This document shows positions 13,266-24,611 of a stretch of 64,000 nt of DNA, piece by piece. The notes beneath the pieces were generated by a model. That model made no database searches. It saw only the letters and a list, made by a program, of their open reading frames with translations, and was not told the DNA's origin. Source of the DNA: Peribolospora baueri. Taxonomy: Eukaryota; Basidiomycota; Peribolosporomycetes; Peribolosporales; Peribolosporaceae. A program made the translations under genes and the position numbers. Location of the stretch: positions 120,326-184,325 of the forward strand of contig JAMDHS010000043.1 in the NCBI GenBank assembly GCA_029717555.1. Direction: 5' to 3'. Positions within the stretch are counted from its first letter, which is position 1. Each line of letters begins with the position of its first letter.

Positions 13266-14310
13266 GGTGGAAGTGGGAGGATAACGTTCGAAGAGGCCAC
13301 GTTGTAGTGATTTGGCGGAGCGCACTAGGGGAGATGTATCAGGATTCCACGAAGCGAGAAGAAGGAATGGGAGGATGGATGGACAAGAAGGACGTGCACG
13401 GCGCATGAGGAGCTTAGAGCACTCGCGCGCTCTGTCGCCTCTTGTTCGCTCCTTCCGTCTCTTAATTCTCGCCTTTCCCTGTTTCTGTTGCAAGCCACGA
13501 AACTGAACGATGCGCTTGGGAGGTCAGATGTGTCATCACGACGTCGGTGCAGAGCAGAGCAGTGCGGTCGGTCATCTACCTAGAGAAGCAGTTCTGGCTT
13601 GGTAGGCGATCTACCTGTCCTACTCCTACCGCTTGACTTGCCGAAACGTCGCGTCGCTTCGCTTTCGCTTTCGCTTTCGCTTTCGCTTTCGCTTTCGCTG
13701 GCCGAGTCCGCCTACACTGCTCACCGACGACGGCAAAGGACACTCGTTCTCGCCGTTTCCGTTTTTCAGCACCTCTGGTCGAGCGTCGATGGCAGACATG
13801 ATGGCATGAACCGGGAAGATGGTCGAGACGGGAAGCTTCAAAGAGGCAATTTCCGCGCTCGCATGCCCCCCCCCGGTCATATGTGCCTATATCTAGGAAA
13901 TGTTTATCCTAGAGGTGCGGGAGGAGCTCAGCGATGATGATTGTCCATGACGTCAAGCAAATGAAGCCGGAGACGACGATGCAGGAACGATTCGCCGCAG
14001 TAATCCGAAAAGACGCATACAGTGGTCGGTTGGGGATTCTCAAAACTCAAAACTCATGGTTGCGCCAAGAGCGAAACCGACGCTCGGTGACAGAGCGGAG
14101 ACGAGCGTTCCGCGCGGTCTCCTCGCAGCCTTGGGTTATGATGCATGGCGTGCCTTCCATTTCTCTTCGTATAGACGACTCGAAGGACGCGAAGACGGGT
14201 AAGGGCAAGGTAAGGTAGTACGGGTGCGGGTGTGAAGCACGGAGGGAGGCGATGCTGGATATGCGTTCTAGAAAGCGAGTAAACGAGGCGGGAGAAGCTG
14301 GGACAGCTTG
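13266..14310. other. Convergent 3' intergenic region with hexanucleotide repeat
   Basis: About 1.05 kb between the stop of the PUS9-type gene and the stop of the mitochondrial carrier on the other strand. Apart from the (GCTTTC)n array and a short C run near 13867-13876, nothing with coding character could be supported. Frames here lack conserved motifs and splice logic. Confidence 0.5.
13652..13699. repeat. (GCTTTC)n hexanucleotide microsatellite
   Basis: About eight near-perfect copies of GCTTTC lie in the 3' intergenic region between convergent genes. It is open in several frames, which is why an artificial reading frame (Leu/Ser or Arg/Lys repeats) crosses it. No function is visible. Confidence 0.85.
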
Positions 14311-16639
14311 TCAGGCTGACGGCGCGAGCAAGCCGCGCACCCACTCGTAGGTGACGACTAATGGAACGAAATAGAGAATCGGAAACATGTCAGATAAGAT
14401 CTCTACGCGGTGGGGCGGTGGGACGTCCACTCACAGCTCGTCCCAATGCTCGGAGCGACCTTGAGAAGGTTTGGCAACAGGCCACGGTACATCCCTCTCC
14501 AACCTTCGACACGCACGATGTTCCTCACCGCGTCGAAAGAGTTGTTGTACGAATAGCCGAGCTTGCTGGCGCCCATTCCTATCACTTGCATCTTGCGTCT
14601 GCGACGATCGCGGACAGTGAAAGACCGGCACGAAAGTTGAGCGTACGAGATACAAGTTCGTCGTGAGACGCTGAAGCCAGCCGATTGGCTTGTTGGGCAG
14701 CTAACACAGTCGAAAAACCGAATCGAGGCGCTTACCTAAGTACGTCCAATGGATACGTGAGCGTCTGGCTGATGCTACCTGCCAATGCGCCGCACACGAG
14801 CTTGCGGATGGTTCCCGGTGACGACTCTCCAGGAGGTGTCAGACGTTTTCGGAAAGCCTCATAGGCGGCGAAGTTGATAGCTAATTGAGTCGAGGCGAGA
14901 GTCGTTGCAGGGAACGATCAGAAAGTGGACAAGCATGCGTGAGTTCACATCCCGTACTCCTGGGTGGCGGCGTCTACGCCACGCTCATTACTAGAATGAC
15001 GGTGGAAACAACTCACCAACATAAGGGGCTATTCATCAAAGTAGATACGAAAGGAGAGCGGTGTGAGAACAGCCAAGAGAGCTGATATGGCGGCGAGGGC
15101 GGCAAGCGAGCAAAGAGGGCGGACACGGCAGACGAGCGGATAGCCTTGACTCACCGACGCCCTACCAGAAAGAAATAGGGAAGCACGAGAAAAAGGACGA
15201 CAAGGAAAGAAAGGGAAGGAATACCACGTTATGGAAGAAAGGCAACGCTCTGCTCGGGCCAATGGAAGTGAATCGATGTGCGCGTACTCACCGCGCTCGT
15301 CGGCCCGATGCCGCGATACAAAGCCCTGATACCTCCTTCCTCGCGATACACCTGGACCGTCATGGCCCACATGCCGGGCAGCTTCTTCTCCGCCTCTCTC
15401 CTCGCCGCCCTGCTGGCCTCGGCACTCAAGCTGACCGGAGCGTCGGGCTTTGTTCCAGCAGCGAGAGCCGACGAGAAAGAGGGCGCCGTGGAAAGAGAGG
15501 AGACGGTGCCCTGTTGCGCCTCTAAGAATAGCGAGGCGGACATGATGCTTAATCTGCTTCTGACAAGGTCAAGGGGATATGTGCATACGACGGAGCTGAT
15601 GCCCGCCAGCGCGCCGGCCATCAAGCGGCGGCCCGTGTCGAGCTCGGCCCCGTCCGACGGGCGGAGGAGCTGCAAGAAAAAAGCGAGTGAAGCACGCAAA
15701 TGACCGAAGAGAGGAACAAATAGGAACGCGTGTACATGTGAAACGAAGAGCTCTTCAGAATGGCAAGCCTTGGAAAGGACGAATAGAAGTGCGGGCGTAT
15801 ATGCCGGAGCGACTGCTTTTCGGCGCACACTCTACCACTCACCACCTTGAGGATCTCGTAGCTCGAAAATTGGACGGCCGAATAGGGTATAATCCGGAGA
15901 CAGTTGATGCCATTACCGCGCATGAAGCCCATGAAGCCTTCCTCACGATAAATCTTTATGAGGCCGGAGAGGACGCCTTGGTATGCCTGCTTGGGCCGGG
16001 TAGAGGGTGCAGCTGGGTGGCCCACCATTGGTGAGAACCGCTTGGGTGGTGGCTGCACTTGCCTGGAGGGACGCACAAAGGTACATCAGTACCATTGCCT
16101 CGCCAAAGTGGCCGTAGCGGTGGGCGCGAGTCCAGCTTGCCCTACAGACGCTCAGGACCACCCACTCACATGATGATCTTCAGCCTTTCCAGCGGGCTCA
16201 CCACCGTCCGACTCGTCGCGCCGGCCGCTCCACCGGCGATAAAATAGGATATCAAGAAAGACCGATCGGGGAGTTGGTTCATCCTGCTCGTCTCCACCGT
16301 CGTCGTCGCCGCCGACGCCGGCGCCGCTTGGCCCTCCCCGCTCGCAGCACGACTTGGTGAGGAATCGGCCAACGGTGCCGGTGCCTGTTCCCATTTCTGT
16401 CGCTGCCGTTCGTGGCTCCCTTCCTCCCCTTCCAGCTCCTCTACCGCCTCCGCCGTCGCGCTCGGTCCCGCGTCGGCGCCTTGGGACGCGCCCGCCCTTC
16501 TACCTTTGGGGACAGCGTCGGTAGAGTCGGAAGAAGACGAAGATGTAGAGAGCGAGGAAAGCGGTGGAAGGCGCTTAAAGGAGGGAGAAGGGGGCGGGTG
16601 TAATGGCGGGGCCGAGGTTGGTGCGACAGCCGTGGTCAT
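14311..16639 (-). CDS. Mitochondrial carrier family protein, YPR011C-like (adenylyl-sulfate/PAPS carrier type)
   Basis: Predicted minus-strand exons: 16639..16170, 16062..15843, 15669..15292, 15161..15155 (7 nt), 15028..15017 (12 nt), 14880..14736, 14598..14435, 14357..14311; 1443 nt, 480 aa, all phases consistent. Residues 1 to about 125 are low complexity, so an internal start is possible. Three carrier repeats follow with signatures PLERLK, PLDLVR and PLDVLR, each at the end of an odd-numbered helix. Second-repeat EEGGIRALYRGIGPTS and third-repeat RRKMQVIGMG fit yeast YPR011C, a carrier of adenosine 5'-phosphosulfate and related nucleotides; substrate is inferred. The two microexons supply the conserved Gly-Val/Ala-Pro-Tyr-Val stretch that opens the third repeat. 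Without them the conserved segment is broken and out of phase. Confidence 0.85.
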
Positions 16640-17949
16640 GCTGGGCCGGTGTAAGTCAGGTGAGCAAGGGAACGTGGGGATAAAAGTCTTCTAAGCCGTC
16701 CGAAGCGTTGGATGATAGCAGGGAGAGGGACCTCCTCCAAACGAAGCAAGGGGATGAGTCGGTGGGAGGACTGAATGAAAACGAAGAGGGAGAACAACGA
16801 CAGCTAAAAGTGCCTGTCCTTAGAGAGATGATGTTCTGCCGGCGGAGGAAGACAGAGCGGGGAAAGAGGGGCTGGGACGGCGCAAGGCGGTGGTTGGCTA
16901 TGAGACGGAGGGAGGTATCGGCGCCGGAAAGGCGGTCATCGTCACGATAGGGCCGACGAAGGGAGTCGTCGAGTCGAGTGCAAGTTCCATCTCAACCCAA
17001 CCAAACCCATCGAATCTCGTCTTTTGCTCCTCTTCGCCGTTCTCGGGCCATCACGGTTGCAAAGCACGTTGCTTACTGCGGCAGCTCCTCCGCCGGAGGC
17101 AAGATTTCACGTAACCCTTTACCCGCCAGGCACAGACGGGACGGACAGAGAAGCGACAGGCGGCGGACGATGGAACAGCTTGCCGGCCTCCGCTCAAGGC
17201 GGCGGACTGGCTGGCTGTCCGTTGCCTATCCGGACCTCTGATGGGATTCCGACCAGTTTGCGTGCGTCTGGTAACTCGGCGTCATGCGAATCTGACCAGA
17301 GACGATCAACAGCCACTACCGACCCAAGAGGACGAGAGAGCGGCGGCGGCGAGTGGACGAGGCGAGGCCAAGGATCACGTGAATCTGTTCTCCTTGGCCC
17401 ATTCCGATGGCCGTTCTATCGCCGTTCTCGCTCTTCTCTTTCGCAAGCGTCTGTTCTCCCGATGCTCGCGCCGCCTCATCGAGAATGTCGCCGTGTAACG
17501 TGAAGAAGGAGCGAGGCGCCAAAGGGCGAAGAGATTTTGCTGTGGAGGGCGCTGTTCGCGCAAGGCCTGCGGTTCGACTGATTCCATGCGCGGCGGATAG
17601 GGAGAGCGTTCGTCCCAGCTGCGTGCCTTCACAGATGCCCGTCACAACATCCGATAGGGACGGACACCTGACATGATGGCGGGCTACATATTCGAGGCCA
17701 TGACTTCCTTCGTCGTCAGCGAGCGATCTGTGCCTTCCACCTCGGCGCGGTCGGCGACGTACCATCGACGGCAACGCCGCAGCGGATGGGAGAGCGTCCT
17801 CAAACCAGGCATGTCTGTATTCACGTCGACCAACTGCAAAGCCTCCTCCTACTCAGACGGGGGGCGGAAGAGCCAGAGAAGGACGAGGATGCTGGAGAGG
17901 CCGTCGCCATTGTCGTCATCGTCACTTCCGGTATCGTTCGTGAGAGAAG
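16640..17949. other. Divergent intergenic region, no supported gene
   Basis: About 1.3 kb upstream of both the carrier gene and the hypothetical gene at 17950. Several open frames overlap on both strands, but none shows a family motif or consistent splice pattern. A TCACGTGA palindrome occurs at 17375-17382. Unrecognised 5' exons or a small gene cannot be excluded. Confidence 0.4.
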
Positions 17950-18819
17950 ATGGAGAGCGGCGACTTGCCAACGTCTTCGCCGGCGCAGGTGGAGTCTCGC
18001 GTGAGTTTCTCCGCCCCACGCTCACGGGAAATGCCCCCGTCGCAGCGCCGACATTAGACAGTGACATCTCATGACGTCTTTCCAGGATGCCGGTGACGCT
18101 CAGATCCCTACGGACGCGGAGTCAACCATAAGCGATACGCCTGCTCAAGTTAGCTCAGATGGGCCAGGTATGCCTCCGCCAGTCGCCTTCTAATCTTTGC
18201 TCTAAACTTTCTGCGTTCTTTCTACGAGAAAAAGGTAAAATGCTAATCCACAGCACGAAGCCATCGGAGCACCCGCTCGGACAGCGCTAGAGCACGGGGG
18301 AATACTTCGCAGTGGGAGCAAGTCAAGCGCGCCGCCGTCCAGTTCGTCATGAACGACGACTTTGGCTGTCAGCGGCCTTACAAGTCTCCGAGCATACTCT
18401 TAAATTTCGCGGCATGACGAGGATTACGGGCTTGAAGAGAGGGTAGCGGACTACGTTCACTACCGTCGTCTCTACGCCTTCTGTACCTCGAGTGAAGGAG
18501 AATCTGCCGTAGCCTTCCTCAAGTCCCTGGTTGTAGAGTCGGCTTTAAATCAGTCGGTCAGTAAGAGATGCTGTGCGGACGAGCCAGAGAGAAACCGTCC
18601 AAAGGCACCAGCGAGGGCAACAGGCGATGGAAACGCCTTGCTGTCCGCGCCATTAGGATCGACGGTCGTGAATCCTCGAGCGACATTTATTCTTCAAAGC
18701 CATGCACCTCAGGCTTCGGCACCGCTCAGTGGGCACCAGAGCTGAACGATGACATCATGTGGGAGGTGCCGACAAATGGCAAGCCTCGAGCTGAAAAGCC
18801 GTATCCTGGGCCCGACTAG
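17950..18819 (+). CDS. Hypothetical intron-rich small protein (156 aa model)
   Basis: I do not recognise this protein. A phase-consistent model is 17950..18000, 18086..18167, 18254..18345, 18422..18560, 18713..18819 (471 nt). It starts at an ATG followed by a Ser/Pro/Asp-rich segment (MESGDLPTSSPAQ), then a mixed helical part (WEQVKRAAVQF, YVHYRRLYAFCTSSEG, AVAFLKSLVVESALNQ). Introns 1, 2 and 4 have good GT-AG borders and branch-like sites; intron 3 uses a weak GTCATG donor. The last exon could instead be spliced at GTGCCG (18761) into downstream frames, merging this gene with the next one. Support is coding-like residue composition and phase only. Confidence 0.4.
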
Positions 18820-18827
18820 CATTACTC

Positions 18828-19603
18828 ATGGAAAGGAAAGACTGCTCAATCTGCTCCGCGCTCATAGATGCCGCGTACCGGTGGTCTTGATCGGCAGCAC
18901 GACGCGAGGCGGGAGCAGGTTGGAGGGCGCCCAGCTCGTTCGGACACGCGTACGCCGTCCTTGACTGGTTTCATGTGACACACGCTTGGGTGAGTAAAAC
19001 TCGAATTTGGGTCCTCACAGAGAAGTATCTGATAGCGTCTTTTGTCCGTCCCGTTCCAGCCAGAGCTCGACGCTTCGCGCAAAACGAAGCCGTGGACGTG
19101 ACCTCGTCCAAATGGCGCTTCCGCTTTGAGCGGCTTCTATCCAAGGCGATCCTTGGTTCCTTCCGAACGAACGTAGTCAGAAGTTCTGTGACGAAAAACG
19201 TACCTAGGCCGCGGACGGACTATGTTTTGCACTGTGGTGTGGCAAGTGCGAAAGGCGATGTGGTCAATACGAACAAGTGGTCTTACGGACCGACCCCGTT
19301 CTCCCCTACTGGCAAGGAACGAGTAACAGGATGTGAGTAGGTGTTGTCGTCAAGTCTGGCCACTTCACACCACTCACGGACGTTCGCCGCCGCCGCCGTC
19401 CGTCATCCAGCCACAGAGGTCTCTCCAGCGTGGGATCGGTATGCTCAACGTACCAAACCAGCTCGGGCTCGAATGTACGCGGAGGGATGGACATGTTTGA
19501 ATGAGACTTGCTCGCAGTTTTTTGCGGTCAAGTTGCGTTCTGTCGACTCGCCCTCCTATCGCTGTTCGCTGAGCGAGGGCTGTCGGAGCGGTTTGGGTGG
19601 CTG
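18828..19603 (+). CDS. Hypothetical gene with Cys motifs (CSIC; GWTCLNETC), ends uncertain
   Basis: A chain of exons keeps one reading frame across clean introns: about 18901..18989, 19060..19097, 19181..19332 and 19411..19603. Features are HAYAVLDWFHVTHAW, then YVLHCGVASAKGDVV and KWSYGPTPFSPTGKE, and a Cys-containing GWTCLNETCSQFF block. An ATG at 18828 opens a short CSICSALIDAAYRW segment that may be the first exon. The Gly-Trp-x-Cys block reminded me of zinc-binding segments in some fungal AlkB-like dioxygenase proteins, but no dioxygenase HxD or RxxxxxR motif was found, so no function is assigned. The stop at 19601-19603 may be an unrecognised intron; frames continue to about 20022. It could be one gene with its left neighbour or a decaying copy. 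Confidence 0.33.
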
Positions 19604-21007
19604 AAGTGGATTTGACAGAGTTACGAGGTGAGCATCGGAGGAGGAAGAACAGAAGGAGTTCTAAGGGCCCGCCCGCCTGGGTGATGGCTGCTTGTCTTGT
19701 CTTTCTGCTCCAGCATCGTCAACTTGCGCTTCGTCGGTCCGACGGGGCCGTGGCGGGGATGTACCGCTTTCCCCTACCAGGCCATTTAGGAGGGGTGCCG
19801 TGGCGGCCAAGCCTTCATCACGTCCTGTGCCATGCGGGATCGCGGTTGCGAAAATTGAACGAGACGGTGGCCATTGCCGGCATGAGGTCTGAGCATGATG
19901 TCCGTTATGGACGTCCAGATGGCCGTGCTTCTCCGTCGTTGTCGTCGGTGCGGTTAAAGAGGAGCTCTCCGTTGGCCGTCAAGTCGCGTACGGTGAGGGG
20001 TCCGAGCCGAGAGCGTCGCTAGATTCAGTCTTGGTTTACCCTTCTCTGTTCGTTTTTGTCCTTGCGCCCGGCTCGCCGAGGTGGAAGTTCGAGAGCTGTG
20101 CTGGCCGCTGTGTGTGAGGCAGCGTTGACGTGCGGATGTGTACGAGTGTTCGGTGCCGGTGGAGGAGCGAGTGAGGTGTGAGAATGGATGAGTTGGCGTC
20201 GGCGAAGGGGATGTGTTCGTTGTGGTTGTGGTTGTCCTCGCTCGCCTTGTTCTCGCTCTACTACTGTACTACTGTTCACCGCCGACGGACCTGATCAGAT
20301 CAGGTGGACTCACCCAGCTCACCGGCCCGGACGATCGATGCGGTCGGACGGCGGTGCGGCTGTTAATGATGATTAGAGCGGCGCAATTGGCTAATTAAGC
20401 CTTTCGTTATGCACTTAACTTGGCTAATTATGTCTCTCCTTATCCACTTTCCATCTCTCCGCCTCGCCCACTCCTTGGCTTGCCTCGCCTCTCCTCGCTC
20501 GCTCCTCCTCTCCGCTCCGCCTCCTCCGCCTCCGCCGCTCAACTTCGGCTGTCGTCGCCTCGACCGACGCGTTCGCCTCGGCGCCTTTGTTTGTTCAACG
20601 TCGGCGTCGTCGTCGTCGCCCGACGCCGCCTTCCTTCCCCTAACCCTTTCTTGCCTTCGTCCACATCACCTTGCCGCCCGCCATCGCCTCGCCCACGACT
20701 GACGACCAGACCAGACCAGCACCAGCCAGCGAGCAGCCGCACCCTAACTCGCACTCGCACCCCGCAACGGCAACGGCAACCGGCGCGCCCTCGACCTTGC
20801 ACACTCCCGGCTCCCTCGCATATACATATGCGCACAGACGTACATATCTACATGACCTGACCACCCCGTCGTCGTCGTCGCTCTCCCACGCACCCTCTCA
20901 CACGCACCCGCGTCCGCACCGCTCGCCCAAACGGACGGCGAGGACGAGCGACGAAAGGAAACGAACGAAGGAGAAGACGGAGAAGAAGAAGAAGAAGAAA
21001 GGTCGCC
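19604..21007. other. Upstream region and leader of the BEM2-like gene
   Basis: About 1.4 kb. 19604-20022 may hold further exons of the preceding hypothetical gene. From about 20430 the sequence is strongly C/T-rich, ending in a purine-rich GAA run (about 20980-21001) just before the ATG at 21008. Long frames through this stretch are compositional. A long pyrimidine-rich leader is typical of fungal promoters. Confidence 0.45.
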
Positions 21008-21499
21008 ATGCTCCGACGCAACAAAGCGCCGCCCGCTCGCAAGGACAGCGCAGGCGGTGGTGGCCAGCCGCCGCCAACCTCGACCTCGGCGTCGCACTCG
21101 CCCTCGTCGCCCATATATACCCATCACCACGCCGACGCGCTCGCCTCCTCCCCTTCCCTCCTCTCCATGCACCCTCCCCAACAGGCCTACTACCCTCCCT
21201 CTTCCCCTTATTCCCCCTCCGCCGCATCCCGTCCTCCAGACAACACCGCCGTCCACTATCACCAACGCGCCAGCCCCAGCAGCTCCTCTGGCTCCCAGCA
21301 AGCCTACTCCGCCGGCCACTCCCAGAGCCAGGCCTACGGCGCCCCTTCCACCGATGCCCAGAGGAGGCCCTACGCCGGCCCCAGCGCGAGCTCCAGCATG
21401 TTCGACCTCTCCAGCCCGTCCACTGCCTCGCCGCCCGCTCCGTACGGCGGACAGATGGCCGCGCCCACCGGCCTGCCGCCGCGCTTGCAGCAGAGGCCT

Positions 21500-21537
<38 letters not shown>

Positions 21538-24500
21538 ACAGCAGCAGCAGTCGCAGCAACTACAACCACAACAGCTCCTAGGCCGCCCACAGCGAGGCCT
21601 CGACAATCACCCCCTGCCTAAGAGCCAGTCCGCCCTGTCCGCCCTCTTCGCAAGGGCCAAGGCGCCTTTCTCCGCCTCTTCCTCTTCCTCTTCCTCGTCC
21701 GCCCGACCCTCGGCGACCGTGCCTGCCACCTCTGACAGCCATCCTTACCGGCAATCTGTCCAACAGCAACGACAGCAACAACAGCAACAGCAACAGTACG
21801 CTCCCTCGTACAACGCCGGCATGCCGATCAACAGGAGTCGAAGCAACACTGGTGCCAGTACCGCCACGTTTGCCAGCACGACGACTTCCAGCACCGTCTA
21901 TCCCTACGGCGCCATACGGTCCGAAACCCCCACTAGCCCCAAAGGCCCTCAGCAACCGCAACGCGAACGCATCAGGGCCGGCGACCAGCAGCGTCCTACG
22001 GACCACGCGCGCCAACCCCAGCCCTCGTCGGGTCGCCAGCTCCTGTTCCCGCCCGCCAGCGCAGTGCCGACGCCCGGCAGCCCCTCCCAACTCTTCTCCG
22101 AGGTCTCCCCTGAACCTTCGCCCACCTCGACACCGCCGCTCCCGTCTCCCACGCCGTCGACGAAACATCGCAAGAGCGTTTTCTCCTCTCGCGAGCGTAA
22201 GGGCTCTGCCGCCTCCATGTCCAGTCGCTCCCTGCACGCGTCCGAGGGTGCCGAGCGCGGCGGCGGTTTCGGCCTCGGCCGGCTCCTCCCCCACCGTTCC
22301 GTCTCGGGCGACATGCACCCGCTCGGTAAAGGCTCCAATGCCAACTTGACCATCAGCATGGGCATCCACGGAGGCTCGCACCTCAGTAAGAGCACCACCA
22401 ACTTGGCCGCCTACAGCACCTCCTCCTCCCCCTCGTCTCCCATCTCCGCACCACCGTCTCCGTTCAGTTCCGCACTCGGCCCTTCGCCCCCTATCCGTGC
22501 CAGCACGAGCCACGGCGACCTTTTCATCCCTCCCAGCGACGCTCCGCCCAGCCCGAGTCTCGCTGCCAACGCCACCTATACCCACCACCAATGGCGTACC
22601 CACAGGCACCTTCCCTCCACCCATTCCCTTCATCCCTACGCCGGCCGCGACCAAGTGGTCACGCCGCTCGTACAGCAACGTCGCCCTTCGGAGCCGCTCA
22701 TGCCTTCGCCTCTCCAAATCCCCAACCCCCGCTCCGTCCAGCCCGCTTCGGCGGGCGACGCTGACCAACTTGTCGTCGTCTCTCCCACCTCCCCTCGCCC
22801 GAGACCGCCCAGGTCTGCCTCTCCTGGTGGCGGCAGGGGCTTGGGACAGAGCCCACATCGGGACGCGTTCGCGTACGCCGAGGGCGGCGCCGGCGCCGCG
22901 CTCATTGGCGCCGTCGGTCTCAAGCGCGGCACGGGCGGCATGGACACCCTCAAGAGCTCCGGACACCCCTTCAGTCGGAGCATGGACGATCTGTCTTCGA
23001 TGTTGAACGACACGAACAAGGACGATGCGATGAGAGAGATGAAGAGGCTCTACGAGGAGGTCGGCAACGTCACCCTCAGGACTGAAAGTCCCGAAAGCAT
23101 TCCCGTCTTGCTCGACCAGAGCGCCGACGGGGGCGCGAGGGGCCATGCGCACTCCCGATCCACGCCTCCCACTGCCATCGACCGTGGTGCCGCACAACCG
23201 ACGCCCGCCGTCATTCCAAGTGCGGCCGAGATGGCCAACGGCAAAGCGTCGCTGCCCTCATCGCCTCGCGCGCCGGAATTGGACTACCAACCCCGGGACG
23301 ACCAGCAGCGTGCTTCGCCCGGCCGCCATCAACACGGCCGCAAACCCAGCAAGGCGCCGTCTCATCGCTCCACCTCATCCACCGGCTCCGCCGTCAGCTC
23401 AGGCCAAGGCGGCTCCATGGGCCCCTTCGCCGGCGTGCCCGCTTTCCTCGTCGAGGCCAGTCAGCACCCCCTCCCACCCAGCCCTCAGCTGGCTGCCAAT
23501 CGTCAGCGTAGCGCCACGGCGTCCGTCGTAACTGGCGGTGGTGGCGCTAAGGTGACCGGCTTGGGGATCAGGGACGCGCCCGCACTGCAGGAGCCGAACG
23601 CGGCGGCACCCCCCTCAGCGACAGGAGCAGCGGGAGGAGGAGGGGCTGGGAAGAAGAAGCATGGGAGGGGCGCGAGCTTGCACCACCTCCACGCCGGCTT
23701 GGTCAGCCTCTTTGGAGGCGCACATGGCCACGCCCCTTCGTTCTCTGTTTCTTCCTCCTCCGCGTTCAGCCCCTCTTCGTCGGACGCCGTGCCAGCTCTG
23801 CCCACCACGGGTATCAACATGGTTGCCGTCAACGCCCAACATGGCGCTGGTGGATCAGCCGGTTCGTCGTCTAATCGCCTCACGGATCCGAGGAGGCACT
23901 CGACCTTTGTGGTTACATACCAAGGTTTCCTCTTGCGCAACACCTCCTTCTCCCCTTCCTCGTCCCTCACCTTGCCGTCGGCTCCGGGAGGAGCAATCGC
24001 CGGCGACCCTCCCAGCGGCCTGTCCGTCGCCCTAGTGAACCCGGCCGTGGCGGACGCGGCGGTGTCCAAGGGCAGCTGGAAACCGTTCAAAGTCGTTCTC
24101 CGCGGCACCAAGCTCTACTTTCACAAGGTCGGAGGAGACCTCGGAAGAGAGGTGGCGACGCTGTTCAATAATGACTCGTCGCCGTCCGCTCTTGCGACTG
24201 CCAGAGCGGTCGCTGTCGCCGTCGGAGGCGGAAGCGGAAGCGGTAGTGGAGGCGGGCACTCGCAGCCGTCCCCATATCCACACCCGTATGGCCGGGACAC
24301 GGGTTCGCCACCGTTGCCTCAGGACCTTTTGAAGCGGGGACCGGCGGGGACGACAAGGGAAGAGCTGTTGCGCGCCATGTCTGCCTCGCCTCCTCTGTCC
24401 TCCTCCTCCAAGCCCAGGGATTCCTTCTCCAACCACTCTTCTGCGTCCGCATCCGTGTCAGCCAGCGGCCCAACAAATGGTCCCCGGAGGAGGGCCTCCC

Positions 24501-24576
24501 AGTGGAGAACGACGGCTGCCTCGTTGCCGGCCGCCGTCGAAACGGACTTGCCAGCGGCGGATGCGACCGTCAAGCA

Positions 24577-24611
<35 letters not shown>

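Noticed and set aside
20671-21621. Plus-strand 316-codon frame before and into the BEM2-like gene
   Set aside because: Arg/Pro/Thr-rich reading of the leader and first exon in another phase; no start context or motif better than the frame beginning at 21008.
21578-23197. Minus-strand open frame of 539 codons
   Set aside because: Lies opposite the BEM2-like first exon; Gly/Arg/Val-rich composition is the expected shadow of Ser/Pro/Ala codons at high GC, with no motif.
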